From Fasciola hepatica (Eukaryota > Platyhelminthes > Trematoda > Plagiorchiida > Fasciolidae), in the NCBI GenBank assembly GCA_948099385.1, contig CANUEZ040000107.1:5828001-5892000 (forward strand): DNA of 64,000 bases, read 5' to 3'. Positions 1 through 12,391 of this stretch are shown here, in pieces; the first letter of the stretch is position 1; each line of letters starts with the position of its first letter. The position numbers were made by a program, and so were the translations under genes. A model generated the notes under the pieces. That model did no database searches, was not told the DNA's origin, and worked only from the letters and a program-made list of their open reading frames with translations.

Positions 1-177
1 AACAAGCGCGTGCTGGCGATGTCGGGTCAACCAAAACCAAGTTCGAATATGCGGGCATGCGTCGTGTAAATAAGCAGGTGTGTGTTGTGAGCATCTGAGT
101 TTCATAATGAGTAGAGTCATGTTATGTGAAAATAAAAAAGCTGTGCTAAAGTAGAATTTCAAAAATTAAATTACACA
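1..177 (-). repeat. LTR-like direct repeat, copy 1 (3' end of the element)
   Basis: It matches 4182-4358 at a constant offset of 4181 without indels. Roughly the first 131 bases are identical, then there are two mismatches to about 148, and the last 30 bases are clearly more diverged. The minus-strand start is TGTGTAA. The repeat is cut by the window edge, so its true length is unknown. Confidence 0.75.
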
Positions 178-1989
178 GCCGGCCAAAATCCTTCCGGAGT
201 AAATCTAGCCGAAGGCTTGGTTAGGGATTTTGAATCTCGGCCTACCTACGCAAACAAGCTGCTGGGGTTCAATAACTTCCGTACATGCGGTTACCATTAC
301 TTGTTGTCGATCCACCACCTTCAGGTGAGTCTGGCAGTCTGAAGCCTCTCACTTTCAGTTTCATGATCAGCAGTTTCGGGCAGCCTTTTCGCCATTTCTT
401 CTGAATCAGCTTCAAACATCCCTTCCCATCGGTCGTGGCTGTTTTGTCTACGGAAGGATGGGGCGCACGCCCCTAAGCACGGTTATAATGCAAACGTTTC
501 ATAGAAGAAAGTCTGTTGCACAAGTTCATGTCCCTTGAAAATGATTGATTGCTAGTACAAAATTGAATATTCCAGCTTTTGGTTTTCGTGTAGGGGATGT
601 GAAATAAAACATTTGGAAACCAAGCATAAAATGTTTCCTCCAAGAGCTCGAAGAATTTCGCGGTATCGTTTCCAACCATAAGCCAATTTTGAACCATTTA
701 ATTGAAAATTTGACAAATTTTTCCTTTTCATTTATAGGCGAGTGTGACAGGAAAATGGAACTGTAGATTCTTTAAAGATAGTCAAAGAAAAGTGCGCCAA
801 CTTGAAGGTGTCTACTAGGTGAAGAGGATAAGCACGCGGAATCAATAACTCGCGGCCATGGGCAATGTTTTCCATGCTTCTTGTTAATTTTTGCTGTTTT
901 AGCGGACATGCTGAGCCCCTGGTTCCCAAGTGGCACTCTTCCATCGCTTACCAAGTTGTTCACCTCAATTCGTGTTCCACCTTCTGCGAGTCGGTCATAG
1001 ATATTGACTTTTGTCTCAAACAGGGCTTTTCAATTTTAATTGCGAAGAGTGAATCAGCAATCAAAAAAGGGGCAAAGCGAGCACAATTAACAAGAAAAGA
1101 GAGTACTTTGGTTTTAAATCCACCAAATAGGAGCGGATTAAAGAGTATTCAGAAAACCGCGGAGTTGACAGTTTTTCCTCACCAGTCAGAGTTACTTTAG
1201 TTGTTCTACCTGCAGTGCCCAAGTGCGGCAACAGAGAAGGAGCACAAACGTGATATCAAAGCGTCCCAAGTAAACAGATAAATAAATCTACGTATGACCT
1301 TGGGCGCATCCGATTGCTGCTTGGAAAGATAAATGGGATGGTTCTGGAAGAGTTCTGTTTCCACCGGGCAAAGGTGCCGAGGAAGTGTAAACCGTACGAA
1401 GAAGGATGCAGATGATCCAAAAAGAACACAATAGTTAAGGCAAAAGAAGACTATTGTTAAAAAAGCCGGAGGGACAAGTGCGGGATAGAGAGAAACCAAC
1501 AAAAGCCAGTGGGTTTCAAGTCCAATCAACAGGGCAAGTTTCGCATTTCACCTTTCTTCATAGTTTCCACCTACGCTTCCGGCGCCACCATATTCGCCCT
1601 CTTCACTGCCATCTTTAAATTCAGCTCCGGCGTGTGGAGGTTGTTGGTATCACCGTGTGTCACGTGATAGTTCGTCACCTTCTTGACGGGGTCAATTTCG
1701 TACCAACATAAAAATCTCAGCTTACTTGATTCTTGAAAAAGATAATCGTTCCACCACAGCCTCCCACATTTCGAGCGCAATCAAAAACTGCCTGGACTTT
1801 ATCCGGCATCTTGTTTGGCACTGCAGGGTATGCGCCAATTGTTACTATCCCTATGTATTCCAGATCAATACTAGCAAGCATCGGAACAAAGTGTCCCTTT
1901 CTGGGTAACGGTCTGTCGCGCTGCCCCTTTTGGGGTGGCTCGACTCTTCCAAGCCAACCTCCTTTTCGTTTGGTTAGTCATTCATACAG

Positions 1990-2739
1990 GGCCTCCCAAG
2001 TACGGGCACTTCGAATCGTTGGCCGTATCGAGCCATTGCTTCAACAGCCGCCAAGGCAATGTAATTTCCTTGTAAGATAGCCCCACAGTTATCAACTTCA
2101 GCTGAAATTCCGCAATCATCCACGCGTTTCGACCAAGATTCAGAGCACGTATTGGTGGGATTTATGAAGCTCATGGAGGCGAATTCCCAAACTTCTCCAC
2201 ATACTGGGCCACGCAATGTCGAGTCGCATATGATTCCTTGGGTTTTCAGTTCTTTAGGTCAAATACCCCATGGGCCTCAGGGCACCTCTCAGCCAACAAG
2301 TATGTCAAACGGTGTGTTTGTCACTTCCTCCAATGGGAAAATGTTTTGATGAGGCCACTGCGTTGCCATTGCCTTAAAGAAGTCTACTGGGCGCTTTGGT
2401 AGACTACCTATAAAGGAAGCCTGTGGTACGCCAGGTACTTCTGAACCCACTGGAGACACTGGCTGTTATTTGGCCTTCCACGTCTTAGTAGTGTATGTAC
2501 CCCAGATGGAGATGATGTTTAAGGGTGTGGTTTCGCACTCTGAGCCGTGTTGTTTCACAAAATCGCGTGTCATCAATGCCGTGTCTCATCCAGCTCCCAA
2601 AAATGCTACAGCTCACACCAATCCGTTGCACCTGTTGGATCCTACTGAGAGAACACCTGGCCCTACAGATTTGTCTAGATTGCTCGTAAGAGAGTGCACG
2701 CTTTCGAAATCTGGGGGATAATGCCTCTCAGAAGCATTA
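1990..2739 (-). pseudogene. BEL/Pao protease-region remnant
   Basis: The minus strand continues from the Gag knuckle into a region resembling the BEL/Pao retropepsin and its C-terminal extension. A decayed A-x-L-D-x-G-S-like segment is followed by TALMTRDFVKQHG and by NIISIWGTYTTKTW, then by a PFDILVG segment where the family has a DILLG-type motif, and by GPVCGEVWE. Several in-frame stops interrupt it. The aspartate of the active-site triplet is not convincingly preserved. Beyond about 1990 toward lower coordinates I no longer recognise reverse transcriptase. This assignment is by order and motif resemblance only. Confidence 0.4.
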
Positions 2740-3440
2740 TGGGCATGCAACAAAGGGGGGTGTTTGCTTCCACAGCCTTCTTGGTGACACTTAGTATGAA
2801 AACTACAGTTCGCCGCTCGGAGTGATGCATTCTTTAATAAAGCGGGCTCAATTCTTCTGGACTATTGTCCTTCAATCAGCGGTACTCAATTCCAGAAAAC
2901 TCCGGCCCTCCGACAGGTGGTTGGTCGCTCCGCAGAGCCTACAAGTCACTGCCTCCCTGCTCTCATGGACGATAGCAAGCGTATTTACCCACGGTTCTTT
3001 CCCGAGTTACTCCTTTGGCCCCCTTAGAGGCGCGCTCGAGCTCGGCCCAACTGTCTCACTGATTTCCTGCACAATTTGGCCAAACCTGTCGTTCGCAATG
3101 CAGGACTGCTGGTCGAGATATTCGGTGAGATAGTTAAACGTGGCCTCACTTCCGTTCCGGTGGATTCGTTCTACTTCCCCGGCCAAGCTACTCTGCACTC
3201 CAACGGGAAGATCACGAACAGTCGGCCAGGGCGTACTAAGTGCGTTCAGGTACGAACAGTAATTCAGGTGGTTCAAGGCTGGACTACGGTTTCGCACTTC
3301 ATGTTTGCTAGGGAGCAAACTTCCCTCTCAGCGCGCCTCAGTTTAATCCGTACACCTTCAGTCAGGTCTGTTGCGGACAAGCATGGTTGCCGCAGAAGCC
3401 TTTCGAGTATTTCCCGGTCTCTGAAGTAACCGAACCCTAG
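2740..3440 (-). pseudogene. BEL/Pao Gag fragment with Cys/His knuckle
   Basis: The minus-strand stretch 3318-3007 reads as the C-terminal half of a Pao-type Gag: a leucine/asparagine-rich segment (NHLNYCSYLNAL), then a segment like the family's standard motif in which a Glu/Arg-rich helix is followed by an acidic helix and IANDRFG. Upstream in another frame (3429-3300) is a helix beginning REILERLL. Downstream, near 2769-2790, a different frame gives CHQEGCG followed by a KHPPLLH-like stretch, the usual BEL/Pao zinc-knuckle layout (CxxxxC...HxxLLH). At least two frameshifts separate these parts. In an intact element Gag would package the RNA into cytoplasmic particles. This copy cannot encode it. 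Confidence 0.55.
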
Positions 3441-4181
3441 GTCCAGCTTACCACGTCCCTATGTAGATTCCCTGGACAGTCCACCACAGCGGTGAATTAG
3501 GCATGGAAATCTCTGTCCGGGGTCTGAAATCTTGCGCTGGTTGATATTCTCGTACTGTTTCATGTGTCTACAATGCCGTTCCGGACGGCGAACGAGAGTC
3601 ATCCGTTCCACTCTTGAAAAACTCATGGCTAGCGAAGTTCCCGCGGCTTGATTCACTGTTAGTTTGAGTATTTATCTATCGTCTTGGACCTCCAAAGCTG
3701 GAAAGACCATGGTGTAAATTCGGCCGAGCTTTCTTCTGGTGGAACTTCCTTCGGTCTTACATATCTCCTTGGGCAACATAAGCCGATTTTCTAGTTCGGA
3801 TATGCCATGCCCGAAGCAATCAGTATCCTTGCACCTTAGGTTTCCTGGTAGAGTACGTGACACAGCACTCACAGGGATAGAAGATCCAGCAAAACCAAGA
3901 GAATCAAAATCACTTAAAGTCAGAGGCATGCACGTTCCGTTCCTGGAATCCTCCAGCTTCCCTGTTAGTTTTTCCTGGCACTTCAAGGTTTCTCTCACTC
4001 CAGTTAGGTCACAAGGGTCTTAATTAGGGCAAAGCTTTGCCTAATCAGACGAATCCCAAATTTTTAACAACATTGATTAATAAATTCTGCGGCACTGAAT
4101 TATAGAAATAGCAAATGCACACCGTATACAAACTTCAAATACTACTCCAAACGACTCAGATCAAGAGCCAAGGTCCAACGC

Positions 4182-4358
4182 AACAAGCGCGTGCTGGCGA
4201 TGTCGGGTCAACCAAAACCAAGTTCGAATATGCGGGCATGCGTCGTGTAAATAAGCAGGTGTGTGTTGTGAGCATCTGAGTTTCATAATGAGTAGAGTCA
4301 TGTTATGTGAAAACAAAAACGCTGTGCTACATGAGGACTTCAAACTATCAAATATACA
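4182..4358 (-). repeat. LTR-like direct repeat, copy 2 (5' end of the element)
   Basis: This is the partner of 1-177 and begins TGTATATTTG on the minus strand. The 5' part of the repeat on this strand is the more diverged one, while the remaining bases are almost identical to copy 1. That is unusual for a simple LTR pair and could reflect partial gene conversion, or a true repeat of about 150 bp. Confidence 0.7.
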
Positions 4359-7300
4359 GACCTATCTTGAACTACCATTTAGGATTCCAGTTATAAAGTA
4401 CTTATTCATTTTCGGCTAAATTGCTTTATTTGGTGGTCTTCCATACCTTGGCTCAAACCCTAATCCTCCACTTGTTACATCATGGAAGCATCCTCCAACT
4501 CTTGTTACTTATCGTCCTAAGTTTCTTGCCATAGGCTTCCACTTCTCTATTTTGTGCCTAGTTTACAGAGAATAAACGGCCTGCTGCATCCCATCTCACC
4601 ACTCACTATATCCTCCAAGCGGCGTTTTGCCACTCAGTTAATCCCTTCTTATCACCCCCGCTCTGTTCTCTGGCCTACACGGACCAAACCAGCTTCCGCA
4701 TTCATGTTTTCCAACAGTTCAGACATTCGATTCCCCCCTCCTGTTTCCAGCATTCCTCGCCCCAGAATAAACAAAGTCAATCGGATATTTAAAACAGGCC
4801 TGCTCATTTGGTGTTTCCTCGACCTAATCCCGCTTTTTCTTACTTGACAACTCAAATGAGAATAATTCTAGCAGCGACCAAGTGCTCTGTAGCCGAGGAT
4901 AAGGGCCATGGATGGGCCGGTTGAGAAGTTATTGCCGCTCCTAAACTTTTTCCAGCCTTCACTGAGGGGCAGCGACAGCCGCCTAACTGCCTTTGACACC
5001 TTCGCCGTTAGTATTTCTCCTGGAGTTACAATGCGACTAAAACACTCGGGGAGCGGTGCCGTGTTTAACATCCGTGACACGACACCTCTGCATATTGTGA
5101 GTCATACCTTGCTGATAGCTGGCGGCATGGAAACGAAGACATGCCGTTGCTTTCGTTTGTGCGTCCAAAAGCATCTTAACCACTGTCTACTCCTCCAGTT
5201 TTGAGACTAGCCAACGGCTTCCGACTTGTTCAGAAAGCACCAGGCTGCAGGAGTTGCTTCTCCATATAAGAAAATGAGAATGACTTTCAACAAAATGCCT
5301 CTTCAAAGAGAGCTTTTGGAAAGACTTCAAGCCTCTAAAGATTTTCATGGTGAACCTGCTGCAATCCACCCCGGACCGCATATAGCTCAAAGCGGCTATT
5401 ATCAGACAGTGTTGAATGGCCAGCCACAACTAACCATTGACCCCGATTCCACAGGCGAAACCTCTGCGGCCTCCATGAGTCCGAAGCTGGCAAGGGAACG
5501 TATTCATTCAAGAAAGGCAAACTTGCCAAGGTGAGTCCATTTGGCAACACCTTATTGTACTTTTTTATCTACGTCTCACAGCTTACGGAGTCTTGTTACA
5601 CCCATGCCGCAACGCCGACCATCGGCTTCCCAGTTCACAGTCGCGGTCCACACATACACATCACATTGACAGATCGCCCAAGCTACGTGGCATTGCTCCA
5701 CAATCGAAACTCCGGCCTGCAGAGTGATTTTTTTCACCAATACCTCCGGTACCTGGGATGCCCCTCCAAAAATTCACATTCCGCCCCTGCTGGGCTATCT
5801 TATTCTTGACCTTACGAACTTCAACCGTTAAAGTTCAACAGAGAGCATTCCAGAAAAACGACGAATGAATCTGTCGATTCAGGTACTATGGTTTACCCCA
5901 TCCTAGGACCCTTCTACCCCCAAAGGCTTTCTTTACTCCAATGACTTTCCAGTGGTGTCATCCTGCAAACTGAGATGTATGCAACCCTTCGACTGGAAGT
6001 CGCATGCGAAGCATGCATTGATCACTTCATCCCTCCCCGTTAGTCCAAACGGTCCAAAATGATAATCGAAATTTCCCACTTTTAACGCCATTTACGATCT
6101 CAGCCGTTCCCCCTTAGCCGCCATCTATTTGCTCGGCCAGCCATTCTCTACCTGATACACTTTGCCTCGCACCCCACCTGCTATCCAATAACTCCCCACT
6201 TGTCCACAATGTTTCCTTAACTTGTGCACTGCTCCACCACCCTTTTTAACTTCACACGCAACACCTGATGTCCATTCTAGGTTTTTCCTTGCCGTCGAAG
6301 ACTGCGCAATGTTTGATCCAGCAGAGGGATACACCAAGACAAGCAGAATCCTCATAGTTTTGTTTATACTGCCATTCAGGATGGCCAAAAGCTTGATAGA
6401 TGGTGTTCTGTGCGACGCCAAAATGACTAAGGGCAACTCTAAATTATTGTCAAATTTGGTAATACAAATGCAGAATTGCAGTACAGCATTTGAACATTTA
6501 GAAAATCAGTCAGATTTGGGTGTGAAGCACACACAGGAGTATATTATTGGTTGCTTCTCGACTGATTCACAGAGCCGATGTGCCAGGGAAGCCCACTGAA
6601 TAAGTATTTCTGGGTCGGAGTCTGCTTTCGGTGGTTGGGAGAAGTTCATAGGTCGTCATTCCTGCATTTTTAACAGCCGATTTGGACAGATAGTACTCGA
6701 GGGTTGCCGGTCGGCGCGAACAGCGTCAACATCGGCTCAAACCGTAGGGAGAAATTGTCACCTAAACCATTCTTTGGCTAATGTGCAGCTCACTGCATTG
6801 GTTACCAGATAGTTCGACCTTTCTTCGGCCGAGTGTACCCGAACTGCGGTTATCCGCAGGAGGGAGTCGGCTCATGCAATGGGTGTTTGAGCTTTAGAGA
6901 GGAATTTGACCAGGACTAACGCGAGGTAATCATCATCTGTTACTACGTATCCCTCGAAACATTGAGGCTACTCATCCGGATTAACCTGGGGCTACCTGTT
7001 CGACAGAACATGAAGATTGCAAACCGGTAAGATTGAGCTTTGTGCCTGTCGGCATCGTGACACCTAAAGGACTGGAGAGGGTCATGGGATTTTTGGGCAC
7101 GGGGTCGGATACTTCGTTGACTACACTGGAGCTTGTAGAAACATGTGAGCTATTCTGCGAGCCTCACTCTCTCACGAGCAGCAAGGATGTGGGGAGTCAC
7201 GCTAATAATTCGATGAGGTTGATCCCGCAATTAACATCTTTATCTGATGGAGAGACCGTGGACATTTCGGAAGCCTTTGCAGCAAGCAGCTTTCAATGAA

Positions 7301-8540
7301 ACCAGTCGACCCTGTTACATAAGTCACTAACAGATGGTCTCCTCCGAAAGACAAAGTCAGAAGAGGTATACAGCCCCTTGTCGAGATACTGACTGGGCGC
7401 CATTTGTAGGAGGCCGATTGGACGCTCAAACAGAGCGTAGGAAATGGGAGGGGTAATCAGCCTCACAAAAGATACTCAGCTGAACACTTCTCGGAACAAT
7501 GACGACTCAGGTTCAACGATCGGCGTCAGTAAATTGCTCACCGGTTGTTGAAACGAGTGCCAATGTAAAACCCAGCTAGCATCTCGATATTGAATCTAAC
7601 AGTTAATCTGGCAAACGGGAAGTTTGCTCAGAAAAAGATCAGTCGCTACTCGCAATGAAGAATTCAAAGACAAAACATCTAGACGGGCAATACAAAATTG
7701 TACGACCAAGCTACTACCATCAAATCATCCGTGGAGAAATCAAGAAGAGGCCGGAAAGCTCGTGGCATATCTCAGAATTAGACCTTATCGGGATCCAAGC
7801 AGACTTTCGAATATCAGCAGATCAAGCAACGCAATTTTGAATTGGCCGACGGGGCCGCAGGGTACTTTACCCGGATGGAACTAAATGGCCGGCGGAGAAA
7901 CAAAAGGTATGGTTCGGACTAACTGCCCGTTCGTGATTCTTTCCCGAGGCGGCTATAATTTTTGCTAAGCCTAAGATAAAACTTAAAATTCATTCACAGA
8001 AATGAAGTGCACTTTATTTTGGAACTTTTTCCAATGTATTACTTGGATTAGAGGGCTCTAGTCCTGGGGCAACGACCTATCTACTCAGAGTTATGACATA
8101 AATTAAAACCGAAAAACCCAGTGGCAGTCCGCTGATGGTTGCAACTTTTAGGCTTCCCTTCTTAAATTACGCAGATCTAACCATTTTATCAATACCCGGA
8201 TGAACATTTTCCCACCCTGGTTCTTAGAAATCCGCTGAGAAACGAAGACTGCGTTATCTGCTTCCAGCACCAGACAGGTCAACAGCAGAAGCATCTACAC
8301 CGGATTTCGCCAAGGCAGCTGTTTGTCTGGGTTCAGCCGGTAAGATATAGTTAGCTACATTACGTACCTTTCACTTATATCTTGGACAACGCAGAACACG
8401 CGAATACTTCTACATTGGACAGACATATCGCTGCTTCGGAATTCAGAAGCGCGAATAATAATAGTAATAGTAATAATAGTATAGTTCGGAGAAGCCCGAA
8501 GCATGCCTTGATCATTTGGAAAGGCAATTGAAACAGACTG
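4359..8540. other. Unassigned region, no recognisable gene
   Basis: Open frames here are short (up to about 125 codons), occur on both strands and lack recognisable motifs. I found no exon-like block with splice signals, no tRNA and no clear transposon domain. A short imperfect AAT/AGT microsatellite lies near 8453-8482. The base composition resembles the decayed repeats on either side, so old, unrecognisable transposon sequence is likely. Confidence 0.5.
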
Positions 8541-8549
8541 GATGTTATT

Positions 8550-9165
8550 CGTCCGTTGAACATCACGTGCAACACTTTGCTAACGGATTTACAAAGATGG
8601 TTGCTAGTGTTACGTTCACTTTTTCGGCCAAATACCCCGGGATCCACGGGCGATTCTTGGTACGTGTCGCACTTGCGAATCGCCTGTCGTTCTCGGTGGT
8701 TGCTGTGCGCATTTAGGCTTACAAGCTGCAGTACTCCGTGGAGCCGCTCATATGCTCCCGATCCCCACCTGCATCTCCGCTTAACCACATTTCGAGGGCT
8801 TGATTTGCTTCAAGGACTCCACAAAGCATCTGTGGCCTATGCAATTAAGTATCGTCAAACCTGCTGTCACATGTCCCTTTGTTTTTGGGGTTTTCTACGA
8901 TGGCAGCAAACCATTGGAAGTGGTTGAATACGTGACGGACTTGAGTTCGAGAATAAGGCCAGTCATAAGTAATGGAATTCCTATTCCTGGAAGACCTACT
9001 AAAATTGACGTAAATATGCGGGCCGTAATGTGCGACGCCCCTGCCCGAGCTTTTATAAAGCAGACCAAATGACATACTTGGTACCACTTATGTGACAGAT
9101 GTATTTGCGAAGGCGTTTTTATCGCTGGTCGTACTACATTTTCCGCTTTGTGCAGTCCCCTCAGC
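8550..9165 (+). pseudogene. DNA-transposase-like remnant (TNP2-like domain architecture)
   Basis: One plus-strand frame from about 8820 to 9165 reads FYDGSKPLEVVEYVTDLSSR, then an NGIPIPGRP loop, then the signature MRAVMCDAPARAFIKQTK, an in-frame TGA, and in the same frame a cysteine pair (CDRC) followed by CEGVFIAGRTTF and an S/T-D-D end. This order (strand with CDAPARAF, then His/Cys residues, then a G-R-x-x-F segment) is that of a widespread invertebrate transposase-like protein, related in layout to the TNP2 transposase of CACTA elements, where a similar block reads D-F-P-A followed by a CPxC motif. Upstream, 8556-8660 resembles a NITHNALTDLL-type segment in a shifted frame. Terminal inverted repeats were not found. 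It is non-functional because of the stop and frame breaks. Confidence 0.5.
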
Positions 9166-10569
9166 ACGGACGATTTGAAGTGCTAAAAACACGTTTCCAA
9201 CATGATTTACCACGTTTTTCGCTCGCTGGGGCGTTTCGTCTACTCTTCGGGAGAAATAGAAATGGTAACGCTGGTGATTCAGACCCGTAACTACATACAA
9301 AGGACATTAAAGTTTACAGACTGTCTTGCTCCTAGTGGACCGGCTTTTCACCCCACTTCGTGCGCCATAGCTACTCAAATCGACCTATTTTTCCTGGACT
9401 GCCGCAAAAATGTGCTCAGTTCCAGTCCCTTGTACAGTGTGCAAGGAAGTTGAAAAGACATTCACTGAGGTCTCACTTAGACAGTTCAGCTGAGGCTTAT
9501 TAGCTTAAACCACATTACGAAGTTGTCCTGGCCTTTGGAGAAGAGCACCTATTCACAGGTTACGGATAGTTGTTTTTCACATGCCTTGTACACAAAAATG
9601 CTCTGAGGTACTCTGATGGGCGTTGGCTTTCTATCAGTTTCCATGTTCTTGTTGGTCCTAATAGTCTTCGTCTTACTCTCCTCGAAGCTGACTTACCACC
9701 AGAAAACCATTTCCGTTTCCTTCAGAAATACTTGCACGTGAATTTTACATAATTCTGCCTTTTCTCGACCATTTAGTTTTGCACTTTATGTCGCTGTCAC
9801 TCGAAATTTGCATTTTTTCGACTTCTCTGTGCGAGTTTGTAAACAAAACTAGTTTAACCAGTTGTTGCAACGGTTTCCTGCCTCTGACAGGTAGTCAAAG
9901 CTTGAGCAGCAAAATGTTCTACTTCGGAATGTCAACAAGCTGATCTTGCGTCTGGGTGTTTTTGTCGGTCCTCTGATGAACATGTCAATTTCAAGTTGTG
10001 CAGCTGTGTTCGGAGTTGATTCTCTGTGGATTGCGCAAATGATGTCCGTGGCGGGCTTTCAGTAGCTGTTGAGATACACCTCCCGCAATCCAAAGAACGC
10101 CGAGCGTCCATCTATGGGTTTCAATGCGGTTCTTTATAAAACAGTCACAACTGTGACTTAGAAACAGTACAAACCTCAAGGGCAATCGCACCGTGAATTG
10201 CAGTCGGCTAAAGGCAAGCAAATCCAGGATAGCTCGAGGTCCGAGCTGTCAGGTCAACGAAGTGTTTATGGAAGATGTGGGCCAAAGATAATTGAACAAA
10301 ATCAATGCAAGTAATAATCAGTGTACTAAGGTAAAGAACGCTCCCACGGCACAACAAAACGACCGCGACAAAGAGGACGGCGACGGCGGTTCAACACGAA
10401 CACAGACGAACAGCGCCTCCGAACGTGCTGGATGCAGTGCTCTTCAGTGTTGTTGTGCGTAAACGATCCGCAAAGGCACATGAAGAATGGAAACTTGGTG
10501 GGCAGGTAACAACACTTACATTGGAGTGAATGGCAAAGGTGGTCTCTGTCAATGCTTTATATCAGTGGT
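9166..10569. other. Unassigned region
   Basis: No recognisable coding domain, RNA gene or clear repeat was found. Short open frames exist on both strands, the longest about 83 codons. It lies between the transposase remnant and the 3' end of the CR1-like copy and may include the rest of the DNA transposon. Confidence 0.4.
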
Positions 10570-10860
10570 CACTCAAGTTCGGTGTCGGATGTGTGGCTCA
10601 GCGAATGAGCAGGTGTGGCGCAGAATGTACAGTTCGGTTCAGTTTGCATTGGACAAATAATAGCCACGGCCAATCGGGGGTCCATAATTTCTATAATGAT
10701 ATGCACACTAGGTAGGCACCCGCCACTGCGCAGTTTGTTCCTTCGAATCCTCGCTGAAAATAGAAGGGAAATGTAAAACCCCATCGCACATCAATCGCCA
10801 GAGTCATCGTGCGTTGTGAGCGTTCTCTTATTCATTACCTGGCAAACGGAAGCGTTCAAT
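10570..10860 (-). repeat. CR1-A 3' region, shared with 26838-27060
   Basis: It contains several blocks conserved with the region behind the nested CR1-A fragment: GCCACGGCCAATCG, a CACCCNCCACTG block, TCGAATCC-CGCT-AAAA, TCGCACATCAA and TGTGAGCGTTC. In both places it lies just downstream (minus strand) of the EKVQR...RGDL C-terminus, so it is best read as the 3' UTR of this CR1-like family. Confidence 0.6.
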
Positions 10861-11039
10861 AATTAAACACATCACATCCTCTCCTTAGTAGCTTGCCTAA
10901 AGTCAGCTGTCAGAGGCTATCTCATTCTGCTCACGATCTGGGGCCTCCTTGAATGCCTGGAAGGTCCCCAGTTCTACTACCTCTTCTTTCAGTCCATTCC
11001 AGTATTTAACCACCCTTTGCTAAAGAAGTGTGATCTAGC

Positions 11040-12310
11040 CATTAGCCCAGGCTGGACTTTCGCCAGCTTCTATGATCTCTTGTTCTTGAGTCTGTTGCCA
11101 CAGGGGAAAGACTCGCCCGTCCAAGCCCGGAAAGGCCCTTGATTATTTTTAATGTCTCTGTCAGATCACTTCGCAGCCTCCTCCTTTCCGTAGAAAAACT
11201 TCTGAGGTCCTGGAGTCTATGTTGGTACATGTTGCTCATCTGACTTTCAGTCACGCTCGTTGCAATGCGCTGTACCTTCTCCAAACATCTGGTTTCCTTT
11301 TTGTATAAGGGCGACCATGTGTGAACACAGTTTTCTAAAAAGGCCCAGCTACAAACACGTACTCTGGCACGAAACCCCTTGGCTGCCTGAAAGGAAGTGC
11401 TGATGTCAACCTGAAGAGCTCACCGAGTGCCTTTTTTTACTGCTGCTTCAAACTGATCCGCAAGCTTGAGATCAGAAGTCGCCGCAATCCCAGGGCCATT
11501 CCACCCTGTTACCAGCCTTTATATAAATGGGTCCTGGTAGAGTATAACCGTCAGGTTTGTCGCTGTCAGTGACAACAAGAGGCCCTTCCCAGTATTGAGA
11601 GGTGAGTCCTACTTCTGTGCCCAGCCGCGAACGACGAGTACGTCTCCGCCCAGCCTCTTTCTCCCTCGAGCTCCCACCATTTTTACACCGTCCACGAAGA
11701 GGCTCGGTGACCGTAAGACTAAGGCTAAATCAATAATAAACAGATGAAGCAGAAGTGAGCCTTGTAAGGAAACCTGCGGTACTCCACTGGTGAAGTCTGC
11801 TTACTAAAAGTTCCTTTCACCTACTCTAGAGTAAAACTTTCTGCCGGTAAGGAAGTCCCTTAACCGTTCCTGAGCCTGTCCGCTTATACCTTATGACCTC
11901 AACTTCAGTAGTCGAAGCCTATGGTTTACCAAGTCAATTCTCTTACTAAAGTCAAGGCAACATACTTCTACCTGTTTACCTTTATCCACTCTTCGAGTGA
12001 ATTTTTTCAGGGGGCTCAACTGATAGGTCAAGCGCAACCTTTTTTCAGAAATCCATGCTGAGCTGGGCAAAGCATAGAGTTCTTCAGTAGGTGCTCGCAG
12101 ATTTGCACCCGGATGATCTCTAGCACTTTGCAAAGAATGCAGGTTAGGCTAACAGTTCTGTGGTTTCTCCTTTCAGAGCGGGGTTTCCATTTGTGTACGG
12201 CTATTACTACCGCTTTTATCCAGTCATGTGGCCACCTTCCACGGTCTAGGATGGCCTTTTGTAACCTGTGTACTGGAAAGGATAGGGTAGCAGCCAACGG
12301 CATATAACAG
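11040..12310 (-). pseudogene. CR1-like reverse transcriptase remnant (A1)
   Basis: Minus-strand frame 12303-12028 carries the fingers region: WPHDWIKAVVIAVHKWK, then RNHRTVSLTCILCKVLE and QHGFLKKG. Frame 12133-11891 has the motif A region (CCLDFSKRIDLVNHRL, where DF.KAFD.V is usual). Near 11720-11800 is a GVPQ...LQGSLLLHLFIIDLA motif B counterpart followed by SLFVDGVKMVG, i.e. ADDVK changed to VDGVK. Frame 11284-11042 (MEKVQRIATSV, then SFSTERRRLRSDL) is the typical C-terminal EKVQRRAT...RR.RGDL region. Active-site loss plus at least three frame breaks means no enzyme can be made. Confidence 0.75.
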
Positions 12311-12391
12311 CAGGGTAGTTATCATCTGGCCAGGCAGACTAATAGATAACTGATCCTTCCAGGTATTTGCGTACGGTTTCCTCCGTGACAT

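Larger units (their letters stand above)
1..4358 (-). mobile_element. Decayed BEL/Pao-like LTR retrotransposon
   Basis: Two direct repeats (1-177 and 4182-4358) bound about 4 kb whose minus strand reads, in order, as BEL/Pao Gag, a Cys/His-rich knuckle and an aspartic-protease region, all with stops and frameshifts. A complete BEL/Pao element is about 6-7 kb and goes on into reverse transcriptase, RNase H and integrase; I recognise none of these below about 2000, so the copy seems internally deleted or too decayed there. On the minus strand both repeats begin TGT, as LTRs usually do. I see no clear primer-binding site or polypurine tract. The left repeat starts at the window edge, so the element may extend further left. 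The family assignment rests on the Gag and knuckle motifs. Confidence 0.55.

Noticed and set aside
865..1200. 111-codon plus-strand open frame
   Set aside because: It lies antisense to the BEL/Pao element and has no motif.
1571..1780. BEL/Pao reverse transcriptase or RNase H
   Set aside because: A minus-strand frame here lies where RT could follow, but I could not match it to any RT motif, so it is left unassigned.
8375..8788. 137-codon minus-strand open frame ending in a leucine run
   Set aside because: It runs through an AAT/AGT microsatellite and overlaps the opposite-strand transposase remnant; likely a shadow.
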